Shown: positions 1 to 6,321 of the stretch, piece after piece
How the letters are laid out: every line of letters starts with the position of its first letter
How positions within the stretch are numbered: the stretch's first letter is position 1
DNA from: Acidobacteriaceae bacterium
GTDB taxonomy: Bacteria; Acidobacteriota; Terriglobia; Terriglobales; Acidobacteriaceae
Direction of reading: 5' to 3'
Length of the DNA stretch: 8,995 bases
NCBI GenBank assembly: GCA_030044455.1
Contig: JASHVU010000453.1
Location: 1-8,995 of the forward strand
The notes under the pieces: generated by a model
The model's database searches: none
The model's input: the letters and a program-made list of their open reading frames with translations, nothing else
What the model was told of the DNA's origin: nothing
Program-made: the position numbers and the translations under genes

Positions 1-61
1 GAAGGGTCTGGCCGCAGCGGCCATCGAGGAAAAAGAACTTCTACAGACCCGCGGCTGGTAA
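1..61 (+). CDS. pdxS: PdxS (pyridoxal 5'-phosphate synthase lyase subunit), C-terminal end only
   Basis: Only the last 19 codons and the stop are present; the reading frame starts at base 2 and ends with TAA at 59-61. The visible peptide ends in QTRGW. PdxS (YaaD/SNZ family) proteins characteristically end in a short tail closing with RGW (Bacillus PdxS ends in QERGW), and a pdxT gene lies about 0.9 kb downstream on the same strand. PdxS condenses ribose 5-phosphate, glyceraldehyde 3-phosphate and ammonia into PLP in the cytoplasm, taking the ammonia from PdxT. Seen: the peptide and its stop. Inferred: the gene identity, from the tail plus context. With only 19 residues it cannot be judged further. 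Confidence 0.8.
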   Translation, partial: KGLAAAAIEEKELLQTRGW

Positions 62-241
62 GGACTAGCCGTCCAGGCATACGCTCGCTGTTCGCTCGCA
101 CAAGCGTTGTTGCTCTCCATCCTTGCGCCAGGAAAAGCGCAAGAGTGGAGTATCCGGTTGTTTTTTTCACCATGTGAGCTTGTGAGGACTCGATCACTAA
201 ATCTGCAGTCGGCCACTCTGTCCAATGGTAGTCTGCTTTCC
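62..241. other. Intergenic region after pdxS with a weak stem-loop
   Basis: This 180-base gap separates pdxS from the exported-protein gene. It holds an inverted repeat CTTGCGC (122-128) / GCGCAAG (137-143) with an 8-base loop, and a run of seven T at 161-167. The T-run begins 17 bases after the stem, too far for a classical intrinsic terminator, so termination here is only a possibility. No convincing promoter was found. Confidence 0.3.
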
Positions 242-892
242 ATGAGGCTACCTTTCACCATCTGGCTTCTCTTCACTACTATCCATGCAGCACTACCGCA
301 GCGGAGCATTGACCGGTGTGCACAAGACGGAGCCTATTTTTATGCCATGAACGATGATCCTGCCCAGCCTGTGCAGGTCGAGCGGGATGGAGTAGCAATC
401 CGGATTGAGCGCCCTGATTCCCACAGCGCAGATGCTACAGTCAGCTTTTCGAGAGAGAATCACGTCCTAATTCAGAAACAGAAGGACTTCGAAGCTGCAC
501 AGGGTTGGCTGGTGGTTTCACCGAGCGGGGCGTTCGCTACAACATGGAACGTTAATGCCTCCAGCGCCGAAACGCAGCTTTTCCGCATGACATCTAGCGG
601 AATCATTGAGGACATGGAGCTGATTCCATTAGCCGAGAAAACGTTCGCGATCGACGCCAAACGCATCTGCATGACTCCTGGGGTAAATACTACGGCTATC
701 AAGTGGATAGATGATGATCACTTGCTACTTTCGATTAATGCTTGGTCGTCAGGCTTCTGCTATTCAAACTTCACTGAAGGTTTTATTCTTTCGCTGTCTA
801 AGCGAGACATCGATAGAAAACTATCGGAAAGGGAACTCATCAACTTACCTGTGGTTTGCACTTGGAACCTTGTTCCAGTCGAGCGACATTGA
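242..892 (+). CDS. Probable exported protein of unknown function (216 aa)
   Basis: I do not recognise this protein. The ATG at 242 was chosen because it gives a plausible signal peptide: Arg2, then a hydrophobic stretch at residues 4-17 ending near HAA-LPQ. Frame-compatible upstream starts (for example TTG at 107) would bury this segment. No clear Shine-Dalgarno sequence precedes 242, so the start is uncertain. The mature part has four cysteines (26, 143, 173, 206), which could form two disulfides in an oxidising compartment. A segment near residues 92-103 (VSPSGAFATTWN) and the acidic WIDDDH stretch near 155-160 resemble beta-rich 'display' segments, but no named domain is visible. Base composition is lower than in neighbours (29 G+C of 60 in 601-660). 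The gene sits between pdxS and pdxT, normally adjacent, which suggests later insertion. Confidence 0.65.
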   Translation: MRLPFTIWLLFTTIHAALPQRSIDRCAQDGAYFYAMNDDPAQPVQVERDGVAIRIERPDSHSADATVSFSRENHVLIQKQKDFEAAQGWLVVSPSGAFATTWNVNASSAETQLFRMTSSGIIEDMELIPLAEKTFAIDAKRICMTPGVNTTAIKWIDDDHLLLSINAWSSGFCYSNFTEGFILSLSKRDIDRKLSERELINLPVVCTWNLVPVERH

Positions 893-1005
893 CGAAATAG
901 CCGGGCTCGTTCCACGCTCCGAAGGCTGCTGTCCTAAGGACACGTTGTGCCCATCGCGAAAACGCACTGAGCGGGTAAAATTGTCTCTAGCGGCGTAATT
1001 TGCCG

Positions 1006-1815
1006 ATGAAACTACCATCGCCCCCAGCCGGACGCGGAGCACCAACATTGACAAAACTGAAAAAGAAACAGGAGTCTCCCAAGGACGTGTTGCTTGACCC
1101 AAAGGGTCCGTATCTGGGCGATGATTTTCTTGCGCTTTGCGGAGAGCGAAATCGGCGTTTTGTGGAGCGGCTTCGCGCCGAGGAAGAGGCTGTACGCCAA
1201 GGGGAAGCCCAGCGCCGTTACAGGGCGGAGCACCCTCGCATCGGCGTCCTTGCCCTTCAGGGCGACTATGCTGCCCACGCTTCCGCTCTTGAGGAATCCG
1301 GCGCGATTGCTTCCGAAATTCGCAACCCCGACCAACTTAATGGCGTCGACGCACTTATCCTGCCCGGCGGCGAATCCACCACCATGCTCAAGTTCCTCGA
1401 GAAGCTCCGCTTCTTTAACTCTTTGGAGGAATTCTGCGAAAGAAAACCTGTCTTCGGCACCTGCGCCGGCGCGATTTTGCTGGCCCGCGAAGTTCTCAAC
1501 CCGCCACAACGCTCCTTAGGGCTGCTGGATGCGATCATCGAACGCAACGCATACGGCCGCCAGATTAACTCCACCATCCTGGAGGCCGAAACCAAACTAC
1601 CCGGCGGGCCTCTCGAGATGGTCTTTATCCGTGCTCCGAGAATCGTCAAGATCGGACCTGAAGTCGAAGCACTTGCTTTTCGCGACGGCTTTCCGACTCT
1701 CGTTCGCCAGGGTTCGATCATGGCGGCCACTTTTCATCCTGAGCTCTCGTCAAACCGCCGCGTCCATCAACTCTTCGTCGACCAAGTCAAAGCGGCAGCA
1801 TCAAAACTCCGATGA
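1006..1815 (+). CDS. pdxT: PdxT, glutaminase subunit of pyridoxal 5'-phosphate synthase, with N-terminal extension
   Basis: PdxT hydrolyses glutamine and channels the ammonia to PdxS for PLP synthesis in the cytoplasm. The core begins at RIGVLALQGDY, residues 78-88 of this 269-residue call. The class-I glutaminase features are all present: the PGGEST loop (residues 120-125), the GTCAGAILLA nucleophile elbow with Cys153, the RNAYGRQ segment (180-186) and the FHPEL motif carrying His244 and Glu246 of the triad. Family members are usually about 190-200 residues, so about 77 extra residues precede the core. The extension is rich in Lys, Arg and Glu (for example RLRAEEEAVRQ) and looks helical. Start choice is uncertain: TTG 1000 and ATG 1006 are in frame, as are GTG 1087 and GTG 1162, and none has a good ribosome binding site. 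No in-frame start codon exists between 1162 and the core, so at least some extension is real unless there is a sequencing error. The PdxT identity is secure. Confidence 0.93.
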   Translation: MKLPSPPAGRGAPTLTKLKKKQESPKDVLLDPKGPYLGDDFLALCGERNRRFVERLRAEEEAVRQGEAQRRYRAEHPRIGVLALQGDYAAHASALEESGAIASEIRNPDQLNGVDALILPGGESTTMLKFLEKLRFFNSLEEFCERKPVFGTCAGAILLAREVLNPPQRSLGLLDAIIERNAYGRQINSTILEAETKLPGGPLEMVFIRAPRIVKIGPEVEALAFRDGFPTLVRQGSIMAATFHPELSSNRRVHQLFVDQVKAAASKLR

Positions 1816-1895
1816 TATTGGGGGGCTCGGCTGAAGCCCTACCCCTGCAGCAACTTCCTGCCCTCACGTACCGCTTCTGCTCTATGCATCCCACA

Positions 1896-1934
1896 ATCCG
1901 GAAGCCGAAACAGGCCTCTCTTATGTTTCCGGAT
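1896..1934. repeat. Inverted repeat upstream of the oxidase subunit III gene
   Basis: ATCCGGAA (1896-1903) and TTCCGGAT (1927-1934) form a perfect 8-base inverted repeat with a 23-base spacer. A competing pairing, GAAACA (1907-1912) with TGTTTC (1924-1929), shares bases with it, so the two stems exclude each other. A further small stem, GCCTG (1972-1976) / CAGGC (1984-1988), lies just before the ribosome binding site of the next gene. These could be an operator, a leader RNA or chance; the sequence alone does not decide. Confidence 0.3.
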
Positions 1935-2001
1935 GCGTCCAACCAAAAGTAAGAGTACCTTCTTGATTAGGGCCTGCTCCCAACAGGCTCGAGAGGTCGA
2001 A

Positions 2002-2766
2002 ATGCCGTCGATCTTCACTCCCCTCCCCGCGGAAGTCGATCGGAAATCCCCCGGTACCGGCGGCAAACCGCCTGTTGACAGGCGTCCAACCGGTGGAGGC
2101 GGTGGAGGCGGCGACGACGATTGGCGAAACCCCAGGCGCGGTCCGCGCGAAGTGCTCTACAAAATAAGAGCCTTTGTCTTCTGCGCCTTGGCCGGCGACA
2201 TGATGTTCTTTGTCGCCCTGGTTACGCTTTTCTACGCGCGCCAGGCCGGCACTCATCTCGATCCCGCGCTTATGCGCCAGGTGGGTGACTGGAAACCGGT
2301 ACTGCTACCACCCATCCTCTTCCTCAACACGGCGACGCTGCTTTTGAGCAGCCTCACCATGGAAGTGGCGCGGCGGCATATCTTTCGCGAGATCGACGTT
2401 CTCGAAGAGTGGCTCGGCCTGGGCAGCCCCGCACTCCGTCGCACACTTCCCTGGATCGGCGCCACGCTTGTCCTCGGCTCGCTGTTTCTGGCCGGCCAGT
2501 GGGTCGCATGGAAACAATTAACGGCGCAGGGATTCGCATTCGATCGCTGGTCGACGCCCTCCAGTTACTTCTTCTACCTGGTTACAGGTCTCCACGCCGC
2601 CCACCTCGTCGCCGGCGTCCTGGCCCTCGTCTTCTGCCTGACCGCGCTCAGCAGGCTGCGGAGGGTTGAGGCCAGGCAAATTGCCGTCGACGCCACAGCC
2701 TGGTTCTGGCACACGATGGGCCTCGCCTGGCTGGTTCTTTTTGCGGTGCTTGTTTTCGGCCAGTAA
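2002..2766 (+). CDS. Heme-copper oxidase subunit III family protein (cytochrome c / quinol oxidase subunit 3)
   Basis: This is a membrane protein of 254 residues with five predicted helices (about 57-79, 99-121, 150-171, 188-213, 232-252), the five-helix layout of bacterial subunit III of terminal oxidases. Family hallmarks are NTATLLLSSLTMEVA in helix 2 (109-123), GLHAAHLVAG in helix 4 (196-205) and WFWHTMGLAWLVLF in helix 5 (234-247). Subunit III is not catalytic; it stabilises subunit I and may aid oxygen or proton delivery. The N-terminus (residues 18-44) is soluble and unusual, with a run of seven glycines followed by DDDW. ATG 2002 is preferred over the upstream GTG/ATG-like starts because GAGAGG (1991-1996) sits 5 bases before it. 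No oxidase subunit I or II gene lies nearby, so it is an orphan here. A quinol (CyoC-type) or a cytochrome c (CoxC-type) partner cannot be distinguished. Confidence 0.88.
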   Translation: MPSIFTPLPAEVDRKSPGTGGKPPVDRRPTGGGGGGGDDDWRNPRRGPREVLYKIRAFVFCALAGDMMFFVALVTLFYARQAGTHLDPALMRQVGDWKPVLLPPILFLNTATLLLSSLTMEVARRHIFREIDVLEEWLGLGSPALRRTLPWIGATLVLGSLFLAGQWVAWKQLTAQGFAFDRWSTPSSYFFYLVTGLHAAHLVAGVLALVFCLTALSRLRRVEARQIAVDATAWFWHTMGLAWLVLFAVLVFGQ

Positions 2767-2846
2767 GCTCCAGGTTGGGACTGTCGCGCGAACAACTGGA
2801 CCCCCGTGCGCAGCCGCGCTCCTTCGCTTGCATGCCGCGATTTGAA

Positions 2847-3188
2847 TCAAGGTTTGAGGGTTTTAATTTTGTTCGAGTCCATAAACCCATGCAGCCAGAC
2901 ATGCCACCGTTCGCCCAGAGTCGGCATTGGAGAGCAGGCAAAATAAATCTTGCGGTTGATTGCCATCAGCATTTCGACAGCTTGCAACGGTGCGTCGTTG
3001 CGAGTGAATGTACCGCCCTCATGGATGTATTCGTCGACCAGGTAGTCAATGGCGTGTCCCAGCTTCTCAATGGCGCGGCCGGCTTCTGGGGTGATGCGAC
3101 GACGGCGATTCGACTGCTCTCGTGCAATGGCTGCAACGTGTGCCTTTTCTTCAATCACCGGAAATACAGTCGTCGGGGATGTCACCAT
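2847..3188 (-). CDS. Small conserved-looking protein of unknown function (113 aa)
   Basis: I cannot assign a function. The ATG at 3188 (minus strand) is chosen because GTGAGG lies about 9 bases upstream; a longer in-frame version would start at 3272 but lacks a ribosome binding site. The protein has no signal peptide or membrane segment. It contains a basic run, NRRRR (27-31), followed by a likely amphipathic helix ITPEAGRAIEKLGHAIDYL (32-50), an acidic VDEY stretch (51-54), and a second helical part around VEMLMAINRKIYFAC (71-85) with the only cysteine at 85. It resembles small acidobacterial hypothetical proteins I have seen, but that is recollection. It converges on the oxidase subunit III gene with an 80-base gap and diverges from nuoA. 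I saw no clear bidirectional terminator in that gap. Confidence 0.68.
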   Translation of the reverse strand: MVTSPTTVFPVIEEKAHVAAIAREQSNRRRRITPEAGRAIEKLGHAIDYLVDEYIHEGGTFTRNDAPLQAVEMLMAINRKIYFACSPMPTLGERWHVWLHGFMDSNKIKTLKP

Positions 3189-3572
3189 GGTTTTGGTCCT
3201 CACCGTCTCTTTCGGCCCTTCGCGCAGTGTTTTCAGATGACGAACGTACCGGGGGTGGTTTCCCGTCAGCACATCGCGATTATGGCTTGATTTTGATCAG
3301 CGCCAAGTGACGTCGCTCACGTCTCCTCGCGCGGAGATCGCCCTTTCCATTGCTGGCTGGCTTCAACACATTCATGCATCTCCACTTCCATATGATTCTT
3401 AGAACCCTGAGCGGTTCCTCACATCTAAAAACAGTGTTGGGCTTTCCTCATCTCATCCCGCCTTGACGGGACGAGGCTGAAAACCTAAGCTCAAGCTAGG
3501 GCTGCCGGTGCCTGATCTTCCAGTTTTTGCCCGACCGGCGGGTGTACTTTTCTCGATTTTTGGGGACCAGCT
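3189..3572. other. 384-base divergent intergenic region between the minus-strand gene and nuoA
   Basis: No gene is supported here; it should carry the promoters for the minus-strand gene and the nuo operon. Visible structure: TCTCC (3322-3326) / GGAGA (3333-3337) with a 6-base loop; a stronger imperfect hairpin at 3452-3475, whose core is TCCCG (3456-3460) / CGGGA (3467-3471), extended past one A-C mismatch by CTC/GAG; an imperfect CCTAAGCT/AGCTAGG palindrome at about 3484-3500; and CCCG (3530-3533) / CGGG (3539-3542). The 3440-3515 part has the look of a dispersed intergenic repeat, but that needs a search of other genomes. Confidence 0.5.
3463..3491 (+). promoter_or_regulatory. Candidate sigma-70-type promoter for the nuo operon
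   Basis: TTGACG (3463-3468, five of six matches to TTGACA) is followed after 17 bases by TAAGCT (3486-3491), a poor match to TATAAT. Spacing is ideal, but the -10 box is weak and the -35 box overlaps the hairpin at 3452-3475. It would give a leader of about 75 bases before nuoA. This is a guess from sequence pattern only. Confidence 0.25.
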
Positions 3573-3977
3573 GTGACCATTCCCTATTACTGGCAGTATT
3601 TGCCGCTTCTCATGCAGGTTTTGGCCGCGATCCTGCTCGGCGCCTTCATGGTGGTTGCGTCATGGTTGATTGGCCGGCATCGCAATAATGCCGTCAAGCT
3701 CGACGCCTACGAATGCGGCATTCAGGCTGTCGGAGACGCACGCGGACGCTTCAGCGTCCGCTTCTACATGGTTGCCGTTCTCTTCATCCTCTTCGACGTT
3801 GAAGCGGTCTTCATGATGCCTTGGGCAGTGATCTATCGCAAGCTGCCGGCAATCACCGGCCACAAGCTCTTCGGCTTCTGGGAGATGGTTGTCTATCTTG
3901 GCTTTGTTGCCGTCGGTCTCTTCTACATTGTGCGCAAGGGCGTACTCGATTGGAGTTCGGACAAGGCAGACCTCTGA
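3573..3977 (+). CDS. nuoA: NuoA, complex I membrane subunit (ND3 homologue)
   Basis: NuoA lies at the junction between the membrane arm and the quinone site of NADH:quinone oxidoreductase. The 134-residue length fits the family. Three helices are predicted (about 12-34, 62-84, 102-122). The mobile loop between helices 1 and 2 carries DAYECGI (44-50), with the conserved cysteine at 48. Helix 2 carries FDVEAVF (74-80), whose Asp75 and Glu77 match the conserved acidic pair of NuoA/ND3. The start is GTG 3573, preceded by GGGGA (3562-3566); no ATG is available in a better place. It is the first gene of the nuo operon. The next gene is nuoC after 131 bases, so nuoB is skipped. Confidence 0.95.
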   Translation: MTIPYYWQYLPLLMQVLAAILLGAFMVVASWLIGRHRNNAVKLDAYECGIQAVGDARGRFSVRFYMVAVLFILFDVEAVFMMPWAVIYRKLPAITGHKLFGFWEMVVYLGFVAVGLFYIVRKGVLDWSSDKADL

Positions 3978-4108
3978 ACCGGCTTTTGAATCGCCGCATC
4001 AAACCCTGCTGTTCTCTGATTTTGAGTGCAGGCCAATCAAGGGCTTACGAATCAAATAATCTCCGCGCCAGGACGCGGGCAGCTAGTTTGAAAGGGCGGG
4101 CACAGAGA
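3978..4108. other. Gap between nuoA and nuoC where nuoB is normally found
   Basis: These 131 bases are far too short for nuoB (about 160 codons or more). I see no reading frame resembling NuoB and none of its cysteine motifs. A small stem, CCGCG (4063-4067) / CGCGG (4074-4078), with a 6-base loop lies near the 3' end. Purine-rich AAAGGGCGGG (4091-4100) before nuoC may act as its ribosome binding site. A trace of a deletion scar cannot be recognised by eye. Confidence 0.55.
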
Positions 4109-4609
4109 ATGACCTCATCACCAGCTCTCATTGGCAGGCATGCTGTGCTCGAAGCGCTTCCTGATCACCCTGCCATCAAGGCCATCCTCGCATGGAACAA
4201 CCCGGCCCTCACCGACGCCAAATTCGAATTCGACGAACTTACCCTCACCGTTCCTCGCGAACAGATTCGCGCCGCCGCTGAAACTCTGCGCCAGGCCGGC
4301 TACAACTTCTTTGAAGATATGACTGCGGTCGACTGGTTCCCAACTACGCCTCGTTTCCAGCTGAGTTACCATCTCCTCTCCCACGCCTTCAAGGAACGCA
4401 TTCGCCTGCGCACACTGGTCGACGAGGCCGATGCGGCCATTGACTCCATCACCACCATCTGGCCCGCGGCAAACTATTATGAGCGCGAAGTCTTCGACCT
4501 CTTCGGCATCCACTTCGACAGCCATCCCGACCTGCGCCGCATCATGATGCCCGACGATTGGAAGGGACACCCGCTGCGCAAGGACTACCCGGTGGAGGGC
4601 TATCGTTGA
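4109..4609 (+). CDS. nuoC: NuoC, complex I 30 kDa subunit
   Basis: NuoC is a peripheral-arm subunit that packs against NuoD in the quinone module; it has no cofactor. The 166 residues end in the signature of the family: YEREVFDLFGI (124-134), then HFDSHPDLRRIMMPDDW (135-151) and GHPLRKDYPVEGY (153-165). The N-terminal alpha/beta domain occupies about residues 20-110. It is a separate protein, not the NuoCD fusion found in E. coli. ATG 4109 was chosen because the reading frame further upstream overlaps nuoA and is unlike NuoC; the purine-rich AAAGGG at 4091-4096 is a modest ribosome binding site. The TGA stop overlaps the nuoD ATG by one base (TGATG), so translation is probably coupled. Confidence 0.95.
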   Translation: MTSSPALIGRHAVLEALPDHPAIKAILAWNNPALTDAKFEFDELTLTVPREQIRAAAETLRQAGYNFFEDMTAVDWFPTTPRFQLSYHLLSHAFKERIRLRTLVDEADAAIDSITTIWPAANYYEREVFDLFGIHFDSHPDLRRIMMPDDWKGHPLRKDYPVEGYR

Positions 4610-5814
4610 TGGCGACCGCCGCTGAAACTCCCGAAATCACCAGCCTGGGCAGCCAGCACATGGTGTTAAACATGGGGCCGCAACATCCGGCCACGCACGG
4701 CGTGCTTCGCCTGGTGGTCGAGATCGACGGCGAAATCATCGTCAAAGTCCGCCCGGAGATCGGCTACCTGCACACCGGCATTGAAAAAACTTGCGAGGCC
4801 AAGTTTTACCAGCAGGTCATTCCCATGACCGACCGGATCAATTACCTCGATCCGCTTTCGAATAACCTTTGTTACTGCCTCGCCGTCGAGAAACTGCTTG
4901 GCCTCGATATTCCTGAGCGCGCGCAATGGATCCGCGTGTTGCTTACCGAGCTCAGCCGCCTGAACTCGCACCTTATCTGGCTGGGCACGCACGCCATGGA
5001 CATCGGCGCGCTCACTGTCTTTCTCTACACCTTCCGCGAACGCGAAGAGATTCTGCGCCTGTTTGAGGCTGTGGCCGGTCAGCGCATGATGACCAGCTAC
5101 TTCCGCATCGGCGGCCTTTCCATGGAGCCGCCCCTCGACTATTTCGACCGCGTGCAGGCATTCATCAAGACTTTCCCTGAGAAGATCGACGAATACTCGA
5201 ATCTGCTCACCGGGAACCCCATCTTCATTAACCGGCTTAAAGGCGTCGGTTATCTTTCACCCGAAGATGCTATCGCACTCGGCGTCACCGGCCCTCCGCT
5301 GCGTGCCTCGGGCGTCGACATCGATCTTCGCCGCGACATGCCCTACTCGGGTTACGACAAATTCAACTTCGACGTACCCATCTCGCATGGCTGTGATACC
5401 TGGGCGCGGTATGAGGTCCGGCTTATCGAAATGCGCGAGAGCACGAAGATCATCCAGCAGGCGCTCGACGGCATGCCCGGCGGGCCTGTGAAGGCCGATG
5501 CTCCCAAGATCGTTTTGCCTGACCGTGAAAAAATGAAGACACAGATGGAGGCGCTGATCCATCACTTCAAGATCGTTACCGAGGGTTTTGCCGTCCCCGC
5601 GGGCGAGGTTTACCAGGGAATGGAATGCGGGCACGGCCAGATGGGCTATTACGTGGTTTCAGACGGAACGGCGAAACCGTATCGCGTACACATGCGTTAT
5701 CCCTCATTTGCCACGTTGCAGGCGCTGGAGACCATGTGCAAAGGCCGGCTGATCGCCGACCTGGTTGCAGTGATCGGATCGATCGATATTGTGCTGGGAG
5801 AGATTGATCGATGA
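4609..5814 (+). CDS. nuoD: NuoD, complex I 49 kDa quinone-binding subunit
   Basis: NuoD forms the quinone-reduction pocket together with NuoB and is related to the large subunit of [NiFe] hydrogenases. The 401-residue length is normal. GPQHPATHG (23-31) supplies His26 and His30, and DRINY (75-79) supplies Tyr79. The 49-residue spacing from His30 to Tyr79 equals that between the quinone-binding His59 and Tyr108 of bovine 49 kDa subunit, so the site looks intact. The C-terminus IDIVLGEIDR matches the family's usual GEVDR-type end. Slightly unusual is the stretch ECGHGQMGYY before VSDG, where most family members have a PRGE(L/M)GF/YY-type sequence. ATG 4609 overlaps the nuoC stop by one base. 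Its own stop overlaps the start of the next gene (ATGA). Confidence 0.97.
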   Translation: MATAAETPEITSLGSQHMVLNMGPQHPATHGVLRLVVEIDGEIIVKVRPEIGYLHTGIEKTCEAKFYQQVIPMTDRINYLDPLSNNLCYCLAVEKLLGLDIPERAQWIRVLLTELSRLNSHLIWLGTHAMDIGALTVFLYTFREREEILRLFEAVAGQRMMTSYFRIGGLSMEPPLDYFDRVQAFIKTFPEKIDEYSNLLTGNPIFINRLKGVGYLSPEDAIALGVTGPPLRASGVDIDLRRDMPYSGYDKFNFDVPISHGCDTWARYEVRLIEMRESTKIIQQALDGMPGGPVKADAPKIVLPDREKMKTQMEALIHHFKIVTEGFAVPAGEVYQGMECGHGQMGYYVVSDGTAKPYRVHMRYPSFATLQALETMCKGRLIADLVAVIGSIDIVLGEIDR

Positions 5815-6128
5815 TCGCGGCGAGCTGGCCACCTGATTTTTCGCCCTGCGATGCGGCTCTCTCGACTTGGGCAAGCAAGCATGACTTGAACATCATTAGG
5901 GACTGGCAGGGAGATTCAGACGTTACCCGAACGGTATGGATGGATCAGATGCAAGTCCAAATCTGGCTGGATTCCATCGGCACAGAGAGATTTGTGAACG
6001 TGAATGCCGCGCAAAGGAGCAACCTGATTCAATCTGGACGGGACTATTCAATCAAGTTTAAGGTGCCCCTTCCGCGACTTGGAGAAGCTCTTGAAGTCGT
6101 TTGGAAAATCGTGCAGGAATGGAATTGA
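5811..6128 (+). CDS. Unknown 105-aa protein encoded inside the nuo operon, overlapping nuoD
   Basis: I do not recognise this protein. It begins with ATG 5811 in a 4-base ATGA overlap with nuoD and has GGGAGAG (5796-5802) 8 bases upstream, so the start is well supported and translation is probably coupled to nuoD. The product is small and soluble, with no signal peptide or membrane helix. It has seven tryptophans in 105 residues (6, 20, 32, 43, 52, 98, 104) and a likely alpha/beta fold: helix near 14-24, strands near 41-54 and 60-66, helix near 90-104. Base composition is lower than in nuoD (29 G+C of 60 in 5881-5940), suggesting later acquisition. Its placement could mean an accessory or assembly role in complex I, but equally a passenger gene. 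Confidence 0.7.
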   Translation: MIAASWPPDFSPCDAALSTWASKHDLNIIRDWQGDSDVTRTVWMDQMQVQIWLDSIGTERFVNVNAAQRSNLIQSGRDYSIKFKVPLPRLGEALEVVWKIVQEWN

Positions 6129-6152
6129 CGACTTCGATCTTGAGGCATGACG

Positions 6153-6307
6153 TGTGCGCCATAGGCGCAATCGATGTTAGCCCCGCGCTTCAGCGTGGGG
6201 TAAAAGCGCAGTAGCGGGCCCAGCCCCATAGGGGCGGCGCAGTTTTGAAAGGGCACGGCTTTAGCCGTGCCGCAAAGGCAGCAATCCATGTGAGGGCTTT
6301 AGCCCCT
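6153..6307. repeat. Cluster of short GC-rich hairpins (REP-like intergenic repeat)
   Basis: Five palindromes follow one another with little spacing: TGCGCC-ATA-GGCGCA (6155-6169); an 8-pair stem with one G-T and loop TTCA (6181-6200); GCCCC-ATA-GGGGC (6223-6235); GGCACGGC-TTTA-GCCGTGCC (6252-6271); and GGGC-TTTA-GCCC (6294-6305). From memory, this series (stems with TTCA/TTTA/ATA loops, repeated 'GCTTTAGCC' cores) is a high-copy intergenic element in Acidobacteriota genomes, where its translation produces many spurious hypothetical proteins. It lies between two genes of the nuo operon and could modulate mRNA stability or partly terminate transcription. The palindromes are directly visible; the family claim is recollection. 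Confidence 0.8.
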
Positions 6308-6321
6308 GAAGGAATCGGAAC

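Noticed and set aside
122..167. Intrinsic terminator after pdxS
   Set aside because: The stem is only 7 pairs and the T-run begins 17 bases after it, so it does not fit a rho-independent terminator.
107..241. Longer N-terminus for the exported protein, starting at TTG 107
   Set aside because: It would bury a good signal peptide at residues 46-63 and has no ribosome binding site; ATG 242 is more natural.
2775..3290. Plus-strand frame of 171 codons opposite the small minus-strand gene
   Set aside because: The minus-strand frame has a ribosome binding site and a protein-like composition, whereas the plus-strand product looks like a random shadow rich in Cys, Arg and Phe.
6044..6289. Open frame of 81 codons on the minus strand across the repeat cluster
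   Set aside because: It is a translation of the repeat and overlaps the 105-aa gene; proteins of this look are a known kind of spurious call in repeat-rich acidobacterial genomes (from memory).
6153..6307. CRISPR array
   Set aside because: The palindromes differ in sequence and size and there are no regularly spaced identical repeats with unique spacers.
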